From Pseudomonadota bacterium (GTDB lineage Bacteria; Pseudomonadota; Gammaproteobacteria; Steroidobacterales; Woeseiaceae), in assembly GCA_022563255.1 (NCBI GenBank), contig JADFNS010000008.1:20994-84993 (forward strand): a DNA stretch of 64,000 bases, in the 5' to 3' direction. The notes under the pieces were generated by a model. That model worked only from the letters and a program-made list of their open reading frames with translations. It did not search any database and was not told where the DNA came from. The position numbers and the translations under genes are program-made. Below, piece after piece: positions 50,584 through 62,478 of this stretch. The first letter of the stretch is position 1. Each line of letters begins with the position of its first letter.

Positions 50584-52908
50584 ATGGCAAGAGTCTCCAA
50601 AGTGAAACAACCGGAAGCGCGCCTGTCGTCTCAGGTGCATCAGTCGCTGCGCGAAGGTGCATTGTACTTATTTGGCGTGCTCGCGCTGATTCTCTGGTAT
50701 GCGCTGTTCACCTACAGTCCAGCCGACCCGGGCTTCAGCCAGGCCACAACCAGCGCCGTCGTACAAAATGGTGCCGGCCGCATCGGCGCGCTGATCGCAG
50801 ATTTGCTGTTCAACTCTTTCGGCCGACCGGCCTACCTCTTCAGTGTCATGGTTTTCTACATTGGGTGGATGTTGTATCGCGAGCAAAAGACGCAGATTGC
50901 ACTGACCAAACTGGATTTTGGTCTGCGCTTTGCGGGTTTTGTCGCCACTCTGGTGACGAGTAGCGCGCTGTCGACATTGCATTTCTCGCCGGTCGATTTC
51001 AATGAAACGGCCGGTGGCATCGTCGGGCAGGAGGTCGGGCTGCGACTTGCGGCGGTCATGAAGATACTGAGCGCAAGCACATTGCTGTTTTGTATTTGGG
51101 TCGCCTCGCTGTCGCTGTTTCTCGGTATCTCGTGGATCAGCGCAATGGATCGAATTGGTCATTGGGCGTTGCTCGGCTTTGAGAGGGGCAAGTACAAGCT
51201 CGGCGAGCTGCGTGATAAAGCGGAGGGCCGTCGCCAGGCGGCCGCGCGGCAGGATTCCGTCAAAGTCGAGAAAAAACTACAGGCCAATCGCGTTAAACCT
51301 CGCATTGAGCCCGTATTGGCGGCGCTCGAACCCAGTGTTCGCGCCGAGAAAGAGCGACAGGTGCCGATGTTCGATCCGCCCGCCGCGGGTGAATTGCCGC
51401 CGCTGTCTTTGTTGGATGATCCGCCGAAACAGCAACCCGGGTTTTCGAACGACGCGCTGGAAGCGATGTCCCGGCTAGTTGAGCTAAAGCTCAGGGACTT
51501 TGGTATTGACGTGGAAGTGCGCTCGGTCTATCCGGGCCCGGTTATCACACGCTTTGAACTGGACCCGGCGCCCGGCGTCAAGGTCAGCCAGATCTCGAGT
51601 CTGTCCAAGGATCTGGCCAGGTCCTTATCTGTTGTGAGCGTGCGCATCGTCGAGGTTATTCCAGGCAAGTCATTCGTTGGCCTGGAAATCCCGAACGAGA
51701 ATCGTCAGCTCGTGACTTTGGGTGAAATCATAAAGTCGCGCGCCTACGACGAACTGGCTTCGCCTCTCGCGCTGGCGCTGGGCAAGGATATTGGCGGCCA
51801 CCCGGTCGTCGCCGATCTGGCGCGCATGCCGCACTTGTTGATTGCAGGTACGACGGGTTCCGGCAAGTCAGTCGGCATTAATGCGATGGTGCTGAGCATT
51901 CTCTTCAAGACGCAGCCCGAGCACGTGCGATTGATCATGATTGATCCGAAGATGCTCGAGCTGTCTGTTTATGAGGGCATTCCTCATCTGTTGGCGCCGG
52001 TGGTCACGGACATGAAAGAGGCGGCCAATTCGCTGCGCTGGTGCGTCGCCGAGATGGATCGGCGTTACCGTGTGATGTCGGCGCTCGGAGTGCGCAACAT
52101 CGGCGGCTATAACCGCAAGGTGCGCGAGGCGATCAACGCTGGCGACCCGATCAAGGATCCAAGCTTCCGGCCGCCGGAATTGTTCGATGAAGATAAGCCG
52201 ATTGAGCACCCGACGCTGACCAGCTTGCCCTTCATCGTGGTCGTCATTGATGAGCTTGCCGACCTGATGATGATCGTCGGCAAGAAGGTGGAGCAGTTGA
52301 TAGCGCGTCTCGCCCAGAAGGCTCGCGCGTCCGGCATACACATGATCCTGGCCACGCAACGCCCATCGGTGGACGTTATAACGGGTCTGATCAAGGCCAA
52401 CGTTCCTACCCGTATCGCGTTTCAGGTTTCGGCCAGAGTGGATTCCCGCACGATTTTAGATCAGCAGGGTGCTGAAAATCTATTGGGCCATGGCGATATG
52501 CTTTATTTGCCGCCCGGAACGTCGTTGCCGGTACGTGTGCACGGCGCTTTCGTCTCGGACAACGAAGTGCATGCCGTGGTTCGGTATCTGAAGAAGAGCG
52601 GCACTCCTCGATATCTCGACGAAGTTCTGATCGGTCCGTTGAGCCCGACTCCCAGTCTGACCGATATTGACGGGGCGCCGACTGGCGTGGCCGAGGCCGA
52701 GGAGGACCCGCTCTATGATCAGGCCGTGCAGATCGTCATGGATACGCGCAAGGCCTCGATATCCGGCGTACAACGCCGTCTCAAGATCGGTTACAACCGC
52801 GCCGCGCGGATAGTGGAAGCGATGGAGGCGGTCGGACTCGTGGGTCCGCTGGAGTCGAACGGGTCCCGAGAAATTCTGGTACCGGCCCCGGCGAAAGAGG
52901 GTCGCTAG
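50584..52908 (+). CDS. ftsK: DNA translocase FtsK
   Basis: N-terminal TM segments, [20 protein letters not shown]-terminal gamma domain [25 protein letters not shown]. Confidence 0.97.
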   Translation: MARVSKVKQPEARLSSQVHQSLREGALYLFGVLALILWYALFTYSPADPGFSQATTSAVVQNGAGRIGALIADLLFNSFGRPAYLFSVMVFYIGWMLYREQKTQIALTKLDFGLRFAGFVATLVTSSALSTLHFSPVDFNETAGGIVGQEVGLRLAAVMKILSASTLLFCIWVASLSLFLGISWISAMDRIGHWALLGFERGKYKLGELRDKAEGRRQAAARQDSVKVEKKLQANRVKPRIEPVLAALEPSVRAEKERQVPMFDPPAAGELPPLSLLDDPPKQQPGFSNDALEAMSRLVELKLRDFGIDVEVRSVYPGPVITRFELDPAPGVKVSQISSLSKDLARSLSVVSVRIVEVIPGKSFVGLEIPNENRQLVTLGEIIKSRAYDELASPLALALGKDIGGHPVVADLARMPHLLIAGTTGSGKSVGINAMVLSILFKTQPEHVRLIMIDPKMLELSVYEGIPHLLAPVVTDMKEAANSLRWCVAEMDRRYRVMSALGVRNIGGYNRKVREAINAGDPIKDPSFRPPELFDEDKPIEHPTLTSLPFIVVVIDELADLMMIVGKKVEQLIARLAQKARASGIHMILATQRPSVDVITGLIKANVPTRIAFQVSARVDSRTILDQQGAENLLGHGDMLYLPPGTSLPVRVHGAFVSDNEVHAVVRYLKKSGTPRYLDEVLIGPLSPTPSLTDIDGAPTGVAEAEEDPLYDQAVQIVMDTRKASISGVQRRLKIGYNRAARIVEAMEAVGLVGPLESNGSREILVPAPAKEGR

Positions 52909-53567
52909 TGATCAGGAAAATCATCATTCCGACGATCGTCGTATTGCTCGCAGTCAGCGTTCGCGCGCAGAGCGCGATAGACGAAGTCGGCGAGAAATTG
53001 GTCAGAAATTTTCTGACCGACGTCATCACGATGGAAAGTCGTTTCGAACAGTCGCTAATGGACGCAGATGGCATCGTGATCGAATCAAGCGTCGGCACGC
53101 TGGAGATCGAGCGGCCCACCCGTTTTCGCTGGTCTTACACGGAGCCCTATGAGCAATGGTTGATCGCGGACGGCCGCAACGTGTGGAGCTACGACCTGGA
53201 CCTGCAGCAAGTGACTGTGAAGCCGCAGCGGAGAGCGCTCGCCAATACCCCGGCACTGTTGCTGGGCGGCTCCGAAAATGCGCTGGAGGAGTTCGATTTC
53301 GGGGGCACGACGATAACAGGCCCAACGACCTGGGTGCGGCTCGTGCCTAAAGACAAAAATGGCGGATTTAGTCGCATTGAGCTTGGTTTCATCGACCAGC
53401 AGTTGCGACGCATGGTGTTCCACGACAACCTGGAGCAGACGACGCTTGTCGTCCTTTATGATGTAAAGATCAACGAGCCGATCGATGCGAGCAGATTCGA
53501 GTTCATCGTGCCCGACGACGTCGATGTCGTGGGTGTGCCCGCTTTGGCCGAAGTTAAAGAACCCTGA
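52908..53567 (+). CDS. lolA: Outer-membrane lipoprotein carrier protein LolA
   Basis: Signal peptide; GTLEIERPTRFRWSYTEPYEQWLIADGRNVWSYDLDLQQVTV. Confidence 0.95.
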   Translation: MIRKIIIPTIVVLLAVSVRAQSAIDEVGEKLVRNFLTDVITMESRFEQSLMDADGIVIESSVGTLEIERPTRFRWSYTEPYEQWLIADGRNVWSYDLDLQQVTVKPQRRALANTPALLLGGSENALEEFDFGGTTITGPTTWVRLVPKDKNGGFSRIELGFIDQQLRRMVFHDNLEQTTLVVLYDVKINEPIDASRFEFIVPDDVDVVGVPALAEVKEP

Positions 53568-53984
53568 TGCTCGAATTGCGCCACGCCAACCGTTGGCGGT
53601 TGGCCAGTATTCTTATCCTGTTCTTCGTTTTGTTTGCGGCCCTGATGCCGGTGGTGTGGTTCTGGGACGACAAAGTCAGGGCATTGTCCTGGTTCGAGAG
53701 TGTGGACAAGTGGCTCCATGGCATGACGTTTCTGATTTTGTCGTTGTGGTTCGCCGGCCTGTATCCGGTGAAATCGTATTGGCGCATCGCCCTGGGGCTG
53801 CTGGTGTTCGGGCTCTTCATCGAGATTTGTCAGTTCAAGATCAGCTACCGCACTTCGGACTGGATCGATGTGGCGGCGGATACGGCAGGAATTATTTCGG
53901 GTCTTGCGATTGGGTTCGCGGGCGCCGCAGAGTGGTGTCTGCGTTTCGAGGCGCGGTTCCTGAGGCGCAAGGCTGGCGCCAGCC

Positions 53985-53992
<8 letters not shown>
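53567..53992 (+). CDS. VanZ-family membrane protein
   Basis: DKWLHGMTFLILSLWFAGLYP ... FGLFIEICQFKISYRTSDWIDVAADTAGIISGLAIG. Confidence 0.85.
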
Positions 53993-56593
<2,601 letters not shown>

Positions 56594-56596
56594 AGC

Positions 56597-59392
56597 TTAC
56601 TTGCGCAACACATCTGACTTCAGTTCGGCCAATGCATTCCGCCAGCGATCTACAGAAAGCCGGTAGTATTCTTCCCAGTCTTCACTTCCGGGAATTCCCG
56701 CCACGGTCACGGTCAGCGTCGTGACGCCGTCTTTTTCGCGGATGACGTGCCCTATGGTGATTGGGCCCGTGGGCAAGGCTTCTTCCTGCTCGGCTGGCGC
56801 TATGACCATGCGCATACGGCGTTGCGGCATGAATATATCCAGCCGGCCACTCATCGAATAACCGTCGCGCAAATCCATTTCGAAAGGTCCGCCAATGTAA
56901 GGGGCGAAGGACCCGTCCCGAGCGAGCCAGCGCTTCAATATCTCGATATCCGTAATCGCCGCCCAGATCTCGGACCTGTCGCATGACGTATCGAGCTGCT
57001 CTACATGGCTGCGGGTTATGTCCTCCACGGGTACCGCCGGTTCAGTCTCCGGGGCCGGCTGCACGGGTTTTGGCGCCGGTTTTTGCTGTTCCGGATAAGA
57101 AACTATATGCAGATCGCGTTGCGGGAACGGGATCGTGATACCGGCTTTGCGGAATTCTTTGTCAATTTCGAAGTTCAAGTCGCTTGTTACCGAGAATCTG
57201 CGTTCGATACGTTGGATACGCACGCGCAACTCAAAGTCGAGTGAACTGTCGCCGAAACGCATGAACAAAGCGCTCGGCGCCGGTGCACGTCCATCTGTGA
57301 TGACTTCGGGATGCTCCCGACCGACGTTCTCAAGAATATCGCGGACTTTCTCGACATCTGAACCGTAGGCGACGCCAATCCGCAATTGCAGGCGGCCGTG
57401 CGTATCGCGGAGCACCCAGTTCGTTACTTGTCCCGACACCAGTTCGGAATTCGGTACCAATACGTTCTGGTTGTCGAGAGTCTCGATCTCCGTCGCGCGA
57501 AGGCGGATGCTGCGCACGAAGCCCTCCACCTTGCCGACTGTAACGAAGTCCCCCGCACGAATCGGGCGCTCAAACAGCAGGATCAGGCCGGACACGAAGT
57601 TGTTGGCGATTTCCTGCATGCCAAATCCGAGGCCCAATGCCAGGGCGCCGGAGACAATGGCAAGGCCAGTCAGGTCGACGCTCGCAGCCTTCAGTGATAT
57701 CAGTATCGCCACAATGAATGCGACGTATCCGAACAGAGTCAAAATCGCGTCCCGGGCGCCTCGCTCGATAACAATGCGTTGCAACCACCGGCGGTCTACC
57801 CAGCGCTTGATCCATCCAATCATGACCACCAATACTACGAACAGGAGAACACCACCAACGACGTCCTTTGGCACCAGGGAGAAGCTGCCGAATTCCCAGC
57901 GCTCGACGATCGACAGCCGGAGCTTGCCAAGCGTGGAGCCAGTGTTGTCCCAGACATAAATAAGGTACACGATGGCACTGATCCAAAGCACGAGGTCGGC
58001 GACCAGCTGCATGAAACCGATGCCGGTTCCCGAGCCCTTGTCGCTGATGCCGAGAGTCGTTCGAACTTGCGTCGCTGTCGGCGTTTTTTGCTCGAGCAGG
58101 TAATTGAAACCGACGTAGAACAGCCACAGGAATATCCAGAGCACGAACAGGGCCAGTCCGGTACTCGCGATACCCTCGACCAGATAGCCCGAGAGGTTTT
58201 GATAGCCCATGAACAACGCGAAAATCGCAAAGACGGTTATTGCGGCGGCAGCGAACCGCAGAGTCCTGTAGCGCTGTTGCAGGCCCGGAATGCGACCGAG
58301 ATAGGTCAGAACTACCAGCAGGGCCACTGCAACGATGAATATCATCGATGCGCGACCGGCCACATGCGCCTGGGTTGCACGAACAGCCAGCCATTCGCCG
58401 CCCAGGAATACATAGCTTAGAGCGATTGCGCCGGCTAAGAACCGCAGTCGCACACGCAATGGCCGGACATGGTCCGGAATCAGACCCTTCACATCGGCAG
58501 CGGGTGATAGCGGACCGGTCGCCCAATTGACGACGACACAAGAAAGTCCAACGGCGAAAATCGCGATGGCAACGCGAACAACCAGCATATCGCTGGAGGC
58601 ATTGGGTATGGCGATTGACAGGATCAGAAACAGGGCAGCGCCTTCCAGCCACAGGGGCGAAAATTCCGCCAGCGGTTTCGGCAACAGGTACTTCATCTTG
58701 TATGGCGCTTCGTCACCGCCCGCAGACGCGTACCAGATCAAAAATCTCTTGCGGATGAAGAGTCCGGTAAACGCTGCGATGGATCCTGCGATGATCAGCA
58801 ACCAGAGCAACCTGATCGGTGTAAGACCGTCAACAAGTTGCAAATCGAAATTTTCGCGAAATTTCGTTGGCCAGTCCGCGATTCGTCCGGGGAGACCTTT
58901 CGCCAGAGCGATGACGGAGTCAGTGCGGCTGGACAGAAACTGCTGGGACAACTCGTTTTGCCGCGTCGATATTTTTGACGCCATTCCCCGCGCCTGGTCC
59001 ACGAGGCCGTCGCATCTTGCCTGCCGGGCGATCGCCTCATCCAGCAAATTACGGATACTCTGGCGCTGCGCGAGGGATTCTGTACTTGCATCTGCGGGAT
59101 CGAGGTCCCTGAGGGGCTCGAATCGCTCCTCCAGCCGGATGCGTGCGGTGCCGTTCACGTCCGCGCATGCGATTGCCGCGAGCTCTATTGTGTTGGCTCT
59201 GCTGCGTGCGTCGTTTAGCGCCTCTGCATCAATGTCATCGTTCGCCAGGAGCGATGTCATGTTCTGCAGGTCATCCCCCGCTTCAATGTCATTAAAAGCA
59301 TTTTCATCCTGCGCCAACGCAGGAAATGCAAGCAATAGCAACAGCAGGGTGGTCGTTACACCCGTCAGGGTCTTTGTCTTGCGGGCGTTCAG
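56597..59392 (-). CDS. Large MscS/KefA-type mechanosensitive channel with C-terminal SRPBCC/AHSA1-like domain
   Basis: Signal peptide, multiple TMs, MscS core GLAIVSGALALGLGFGMQEIANNFVSGLILLFERPIRAGDFVTVGKVEGFVRSIRLRATEIETLDNQNVLVPNSELVSGQVTNW; Pro-rich linker; AHSA1-like tail. Start uncertain: CTG 59392 or TTG 59341. Confidence 0.85.
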   Translation of the reverse strand: MNARKTKTLTGVTTTLLLLLLAFPALAQDENAFNDIEAGDDLQNMTSLLANDDIDAEALNDARSRANTIELAAIACADVNGTARIRLEERFEPLRDLDPADASTESLAQRQSIRNLLDEAIARQARCDGLVDQARGMASKISTRQNELSQQFLSSRTDSVIALAKGLPGRIADWPTKFRENFDLQLVDGLTPIRLLWLLIIAGSIAAFTGLFIRKRFLIWYASAGGDEAPYKMKYLLPKPLAEFSPLWLEGAALFLILSIAIPNASSDMLVVRVAIAIFAVGLSCVVVNWATGPLSPAADVKGLIPDHVRPLRVRLRFLAGAIALSYVFLGGEWLAVRATQAHVAGRASMIFIVAVALLVVLTYLGRIPGLQQRYRTLRFAAAAITVFAIFALFMGYQNLSGYLVEGIASTGLALFVLWIFLWLFYVGFNYLLEQKTPTATQVRTTLGISDKGSGTGIGFMQLVADLVLWISAIVYLIYVWDNTGSTLGKLRLSIVERWEFGSFSLVPKDVVGGVLLFVVLVVMIGWIKRWVDRRWLQRIVIERGARDAILTLFGYVAFIVAILISLKAASVDLTGLAIVSGALALGLGFGMQEIANNFVSGLILLFERPIRAGDFVTVGKVEGFVRSIRLRATEIETLDNQNVLVPNSELVSGQVTNWVLRDTHGRLQLRIGVAYGSDVEKVRDILENVGREHPEVITDGRAPAPSALFMRFGDSSLDFELRVRIQRIERRFSVTSDLNFEIDKEFRKAGITIPFPQRDLHIVSYPEQQKPAPKPVQPAPETEPAVPVEDITRSHVEQLDTSCDRSEIWAAITDIEILKRWLARDGSFAPYIGGPFEMDLRDGYSMSGRLDIFMPQRRMRMVIAPAEQEEALPTGPITIGHVIREKDGVTTLTVTVAGIPGSEDWEEYYRLSVDRWRNALAELKSDVLRK

Positions 59393-60084
59393 TTGCGACT
59401 CATCAGTAGCCGCAAGATGTACCAGAACATCATCGCAATGGACGCAAACAAGGCCATTGAAGCCGCAACATACTTGTCCTGCGGGTAGTGATGCATGATG
59501 TTCGATGTGTCATAGAGGATCGCAACGCCGGCGAATCCAATCATGCCAACAGAGAACCAGGTGCCAAGATTCCACCCGAACAGGAATGAGGCGCCGATAA
59601 GCCCCATGACAATGAAGAAGCCCCAGACCAGGACACTGCGCAGGAAGGAAAAGTCCTTGCGCGTAATCATAACTGTCGCTATCAGGGCGACACAGCCGAA
59701 GACCGTCATTCCAGCAGCGCTCTCGATCATGCTGCCGCTGGTATCCATCGTCAGCGCCATGGCCAGCATCGGCACAAACATCAATGCCCAGACAACGACG
59801 AAACCGGCAAAGGCCGCATATTGCGCCGTTTTCGATTGCAGGCGATGGGCGAAATGACTGGCAGCCCAACTCAATGCGATAAAAGCGATCAGCACGGTAC
59901 CGGGGCTGTTGATCATCGGCTGCGCGATGGCCCAGGCAACTCCGGATTTGAACAAGTAAGTTTCAATCGCGACGAGCGACAAAATAGCTCCAACGACATG
60001 CGCATAGCACTTCCAGATAAACTCGGACCGGTCTGAGACCGCAAGGCTTGAAACTGGCGCCATTGAGTTCATGTTGTCTTGCAT
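59389..60084 (-). CDS. Bax inhibitor-1/YccA family membrane protein
   Basis: Seven hydrophobic segments; GMTVFGCVALIATVMITRKDFSFL, VGMIGFAGVAILYDTSNIMHHY typical of BI-1/YccA. Confidence 0.92.
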   Translation of the reverse strand: MQDNMNSMAPVSSLAVSDRSEFIWKCYAHVVGAILSLVAIETYLFKSGVAWAIAQPMINSPGTVLIAFIALSWAASHFAHRLQSKTAQYAAFAGFVVVWALMFVPMLAMALTMDTSGSMIESAAGMTVFGCVALIATVMITRKDFSFLRSVLVWGFFIVMGLIGASFLFGWNLGTWFSVGMIGFAGVAILYDTSNIMHHYPQDKYVAASMALFASIAMMFWYILRLLMSRN

Positions 60085-60135
60085 CTGTACGACTCCCACA
60101 AATTTAAATTGAGTAAATTCTACCACCAAACAGGC

Positions 60136-60159
60136 GCAGGCCCCACGGAGGGGCCTGCA
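60136..60159 (-). terminator. GC-rich hairpin, probably the terminator of an ancestral minus-strand tRNA-Ser gene
   Basis: gcaggcccc-acgga-ggggcctgc, 9-bp stem immediately left of the tRNA 3'-end remnant. Confidence 0.6.
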
Positions 60160-60165
60160 TTCTTA

Positions 60166-60179
60166 TGGCGGAGAGGGTG
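60166..60179 (-). other. Candidate attachment-site half: tRNA-Ser 3'-end remnant (tggcggagagggtg)
   Basis: Reverse complement CACCCTCTCCGCCA matches the conserved tRNA-Ser acceptor 3' end plus CCA. The tRNA body is absent to the right, where the integrase region begins. Confidence 0.65.
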
Positions 60180-60240
60180 TCCGCGACCTGTAATTCCAAA
60201 CAGTTCCGATAAAGTTCGAAAACCCCTTAATTTCCACCAC

Positions 60241-60320
60241 TTCCGGCACAATCCTTGTCTTGTACGTTCCGAGTGTTTCTGGCACAATCCGAACCTAATC
60301 TGTAGGTGGAAATGTAGGTG
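60241..60320 (+). repeat. Short direct repeats upstream of the integrase (ttccggcacaatcc/ttctggcacaatcc; tgtaggtg x2)
   Basis: 60241-60254 and 60277-60290 differ at one base. tgtaggtg occurs at 60301-60308 and 60313-60320. Confidence 0.6.
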
Positions 60321-60325
60321 ATTAC

Positions 60326-61576
60326 ATGGCCGAAAAGCTTTCTGCTACGTTCGTGAAAAAGACGAAGCGACCAGGCAAACACGGAGACGGCCATAATCTA
60401 TACCTGCAGGTTTACGAATCCGCTCGCAAAGACGGCTCAGTCGTCATCACGAAGTCTTGGCTATTCCGATACTCCAGATTTGGAAAGGATACATGGCTCG
60501 GGCTTGGCCCATTTCCAGACGTTTCTCTGTCCGAAGCCCGCGATCTGGCGACCGCTGAACGAAAGAAAAGGCGACAAGGCATCGATCCATTGACAGACAA
60601 GCAGACTCGTCGCCGTGCGATGCGCCTCGCACATGACAACATGATGACTTTCACCGAGTGCGCAAGAAAATACGTTGACTCACAAGAAGCTGGCTGGAGC
60701 AATCCAAAACATATCGCACAATGGCGAAGTACCTTGAACAACATCGCCGGACCCGTTTTCGGTCACCTCGCGGTCGATCAAATTGACACATCGTTGGTTC
60801 TGCGTTGCCTCGAGCCAATATGGATAACGAAAACTGAAACAGCCAATCGCCTGCGCGGTCGGATCGAAGCCGTATTGGACTGGGCCACGGTCCGTGGGTA
60901 TCGAAAGGGTGACAATCCGGCTCGCTGGCGCGGACACCTGGATAAATTGCTACCCAAACCGAGCAAGGTCACGAAGGTTGAGCACCACCCGGCACTGCCC
61001 TATCAAGAGATCGGTACCTTCATGAAGAAGCTGCGTGCGGCTGACGGTGTTGCTGTGCGTGCTCTCGAGGTAACAATACTTACAGCCACGCGGACCAACG
61101 AGGCTATACAAGCGCAATGGACTGAGATTGACCTTGATTCCGGATTGTGGGTTATTCCCGCAGGGCGCATGAAAGCGAACCGCGAACATCGTGTGCCGTT
61201 ATCTCAAGCGGTCGTACGAACTCTCAATTCTTTAGCAGGTCACGACAAGACATACGTATTTCCCGGGCACAAGCGTGATACGCATTTAAGCAACGCCGCG
61301 ATGCTCGCCGTATTGAAGCGAATGAATCGGAGCGACATCACAGTGCATGGGTTTCGATCGACGTTTCGGGATTGGGCTGCAGAGCATACGAACTATCCTC
61401 GTGAAGTTTGCGAGTCGGCGTTAGCGCATACTCTGCGCGATAAAACCGAAGCGGCCTATCGTCGCGGTGATTTGTACGATAAGCGTCTGCGGTTAATGAA
61501 CGACTGGGCGAAGTACTGTGCGAGGGAATCGAGTAAGGCGAGCGTTACGCCAATGAGGGGCCGTCGTCGTGGCTAA
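60326..61576 (+). CDS. Tyrosine recombinase/integrase (P4-type, DUF4102 N-terminus)
   Basis: KLSATFVKKTKRPGKHGDGHNLYLQV; WLGLGPFPDVSLSEARDLA; catalytic TATRTNEAIQ..., HGFRSTFRDWAAE. Confidence 0.95.
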   Translation: MAEKLSATFVKKTKRPGKHGDGHNLYLQVYESARKDGSVVITKSWLFRYSRFGKDTWLGLGPFPDVSLSEARDLATAERKKRRQGIDPLTDKQTRRRAMRLAHDNMMTFTECARKYVDSQEAGWSNPKHIAQWRSTLNNIAGPVFGHLAVDQIDTSLVLRCLEPIWITKTETANRLRGRIEAVLDWATVRGYRKGDNPARWRGHLDKLLPKPSKVTKVEHHPALPYQEIGTFMKKLRAADGVAVRALEVTILTATRTNEAIQAQWTEIDLDSGLWVIPAGRMKANREHRVPLSQAVVRTLNSLAGHDKTYVFPGHKRDTHLSNAAMLAVLKRMNRSDITVHGFRSTFRDWAAEHTNYPREVCESALAHTLRDKTEAAYRRGDLYDKRLRLMNDWAKYCARESSKASVTPMRGRRRG

Positions 61577-61817
61577 GAACAGGTTCGAAGAATTTCTATT
61601 TGGAATGGATGTTCGTCGTAGCAAATTCACAAAAGCCGAAATAATGACATTCCTCAATCAAGTTCGCACGCACGTGGAAAACGACGCCGACTTCGAACGG
61701 CACGACGAAGCAAGCGCGCTAATGTACGCACTGAATACATGCCAATTACGTGCGACCACAGATAGTGAGGCAAATGCCATACGCAGAGCAGAGGATACTT
61801 TCTTGGCCTCTGTGTAG
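61569..61817 (+). CDS. Hypothetical protein, translationally coupled to the integrase
   Basis: 82 aa; GTG start overlaps the integrase stop by 8 bp. Confidence 0.6.
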   Translation: MAKNRFEEFLFGMDVRRSKFTKAEIMTFLNQVRTHVENDADFERHDEASALMYALNTCQLRATTDSEANAIRRAEDTFLASV

Positions 61818-61897
61818 TTGCATATGATGGTCGCATCATCTACGAAGCCGTCCAATCAGAGATCCAAGCCGAAGGAATCAAGACGCGGGCAAATAAT

Positions 61898-62062
61898 ATG
61901 TTGATTCGAAATAAGGATCTTGTCGCTGATTACCACAAATTCGAGGTCGAGCTGGGGTGTTTACAGGCTCGCCGCAAACTCAGGGAAGATTACAAATTAA
62001 CGCTAACTCGCATAAATCAAGTATTGAAAGAGCATGGCATCGCCATTAATCGAAAGCAATAG
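61898..62062 (+). CDS. Small hypothetical ORF (54 aa, below the supplied ORF-track cutoff); may be the 3' part of a longer frame
   Basis: MLIRNKDLVADYHKFEVELGCLQARRKLREDYKLTLTRINQVLKEHGIAINRKQ*; the frame is open upstream to 61769 without a start codon. Confidence 0.5.
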   Translation: MLIRNKDLVADYHKFEVELGCLQARRKLREDYKLTLTRINQVLKEHGIAINRKQ

Positions 62063-62064
62063 TT

Positions 62065-62123
62065 CAGATTTTCGCTTATCGCGCATCGACACACTAATTC
62101 TGCTGTCCAAAATCGAAAATCTG
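62065..62123. repeat. Perfect 10-bp inverted repeat (cagattttcg ... cgaaaatctg), 39-nt spacer
   Basis: 62065-62074 and 62114-62123, in the intergenic region upstream of the AlpA-like gene. Confidence 0.7.
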
Positions 62124-62233
62124 ATCCTACGTTTTTAGTTCCAAGCTCGATTACTGTGGCATGACCGACGAAGTCAATATAGTGCTGGACACTGCTTACG
62201 AAATCTGGAGTGTTCAACGTGACGGTTATTTGA

Positions 62234-62464
62234 TTGCTTCGTCGGCCAGAGGTCGAAAGTTGCACCGGGCTCTCTCGGGCACGAATCTACGAATCGATGG
62301 ACGCCGGCAGGTTTCCACGCCCTGTAAAGATTGGCCCACGAGCGGTCGCTTGGGTCGAGTCCGAGATTGACGATTGGCTGCGCCAACGAATTGCAGATCG
62401 CGACAACGACAGTCAGTTCAATAACGACAAAGACGAAATGCCTGCGCCGGTTGCCCAGCAGTGA
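62234..62464 (+). CDS. AlpA-family phage transcriptional regulator
   Basis: LRRPEVESCTGLSRARIYESMDAGRFPRPVKIGPRAVAWVESEIDDWLRQRI; TTG start. Confidence 0.9.
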   Translation: MLRRPEVESCTGLSRARIYESMDAGRFPRPVKIGPRAVAWVESEIDDWLRQRIADRDNDSQFNNDKDEMPAPVAQQ

Positions 62465-62478
62465 CCGGTGAACCGACC

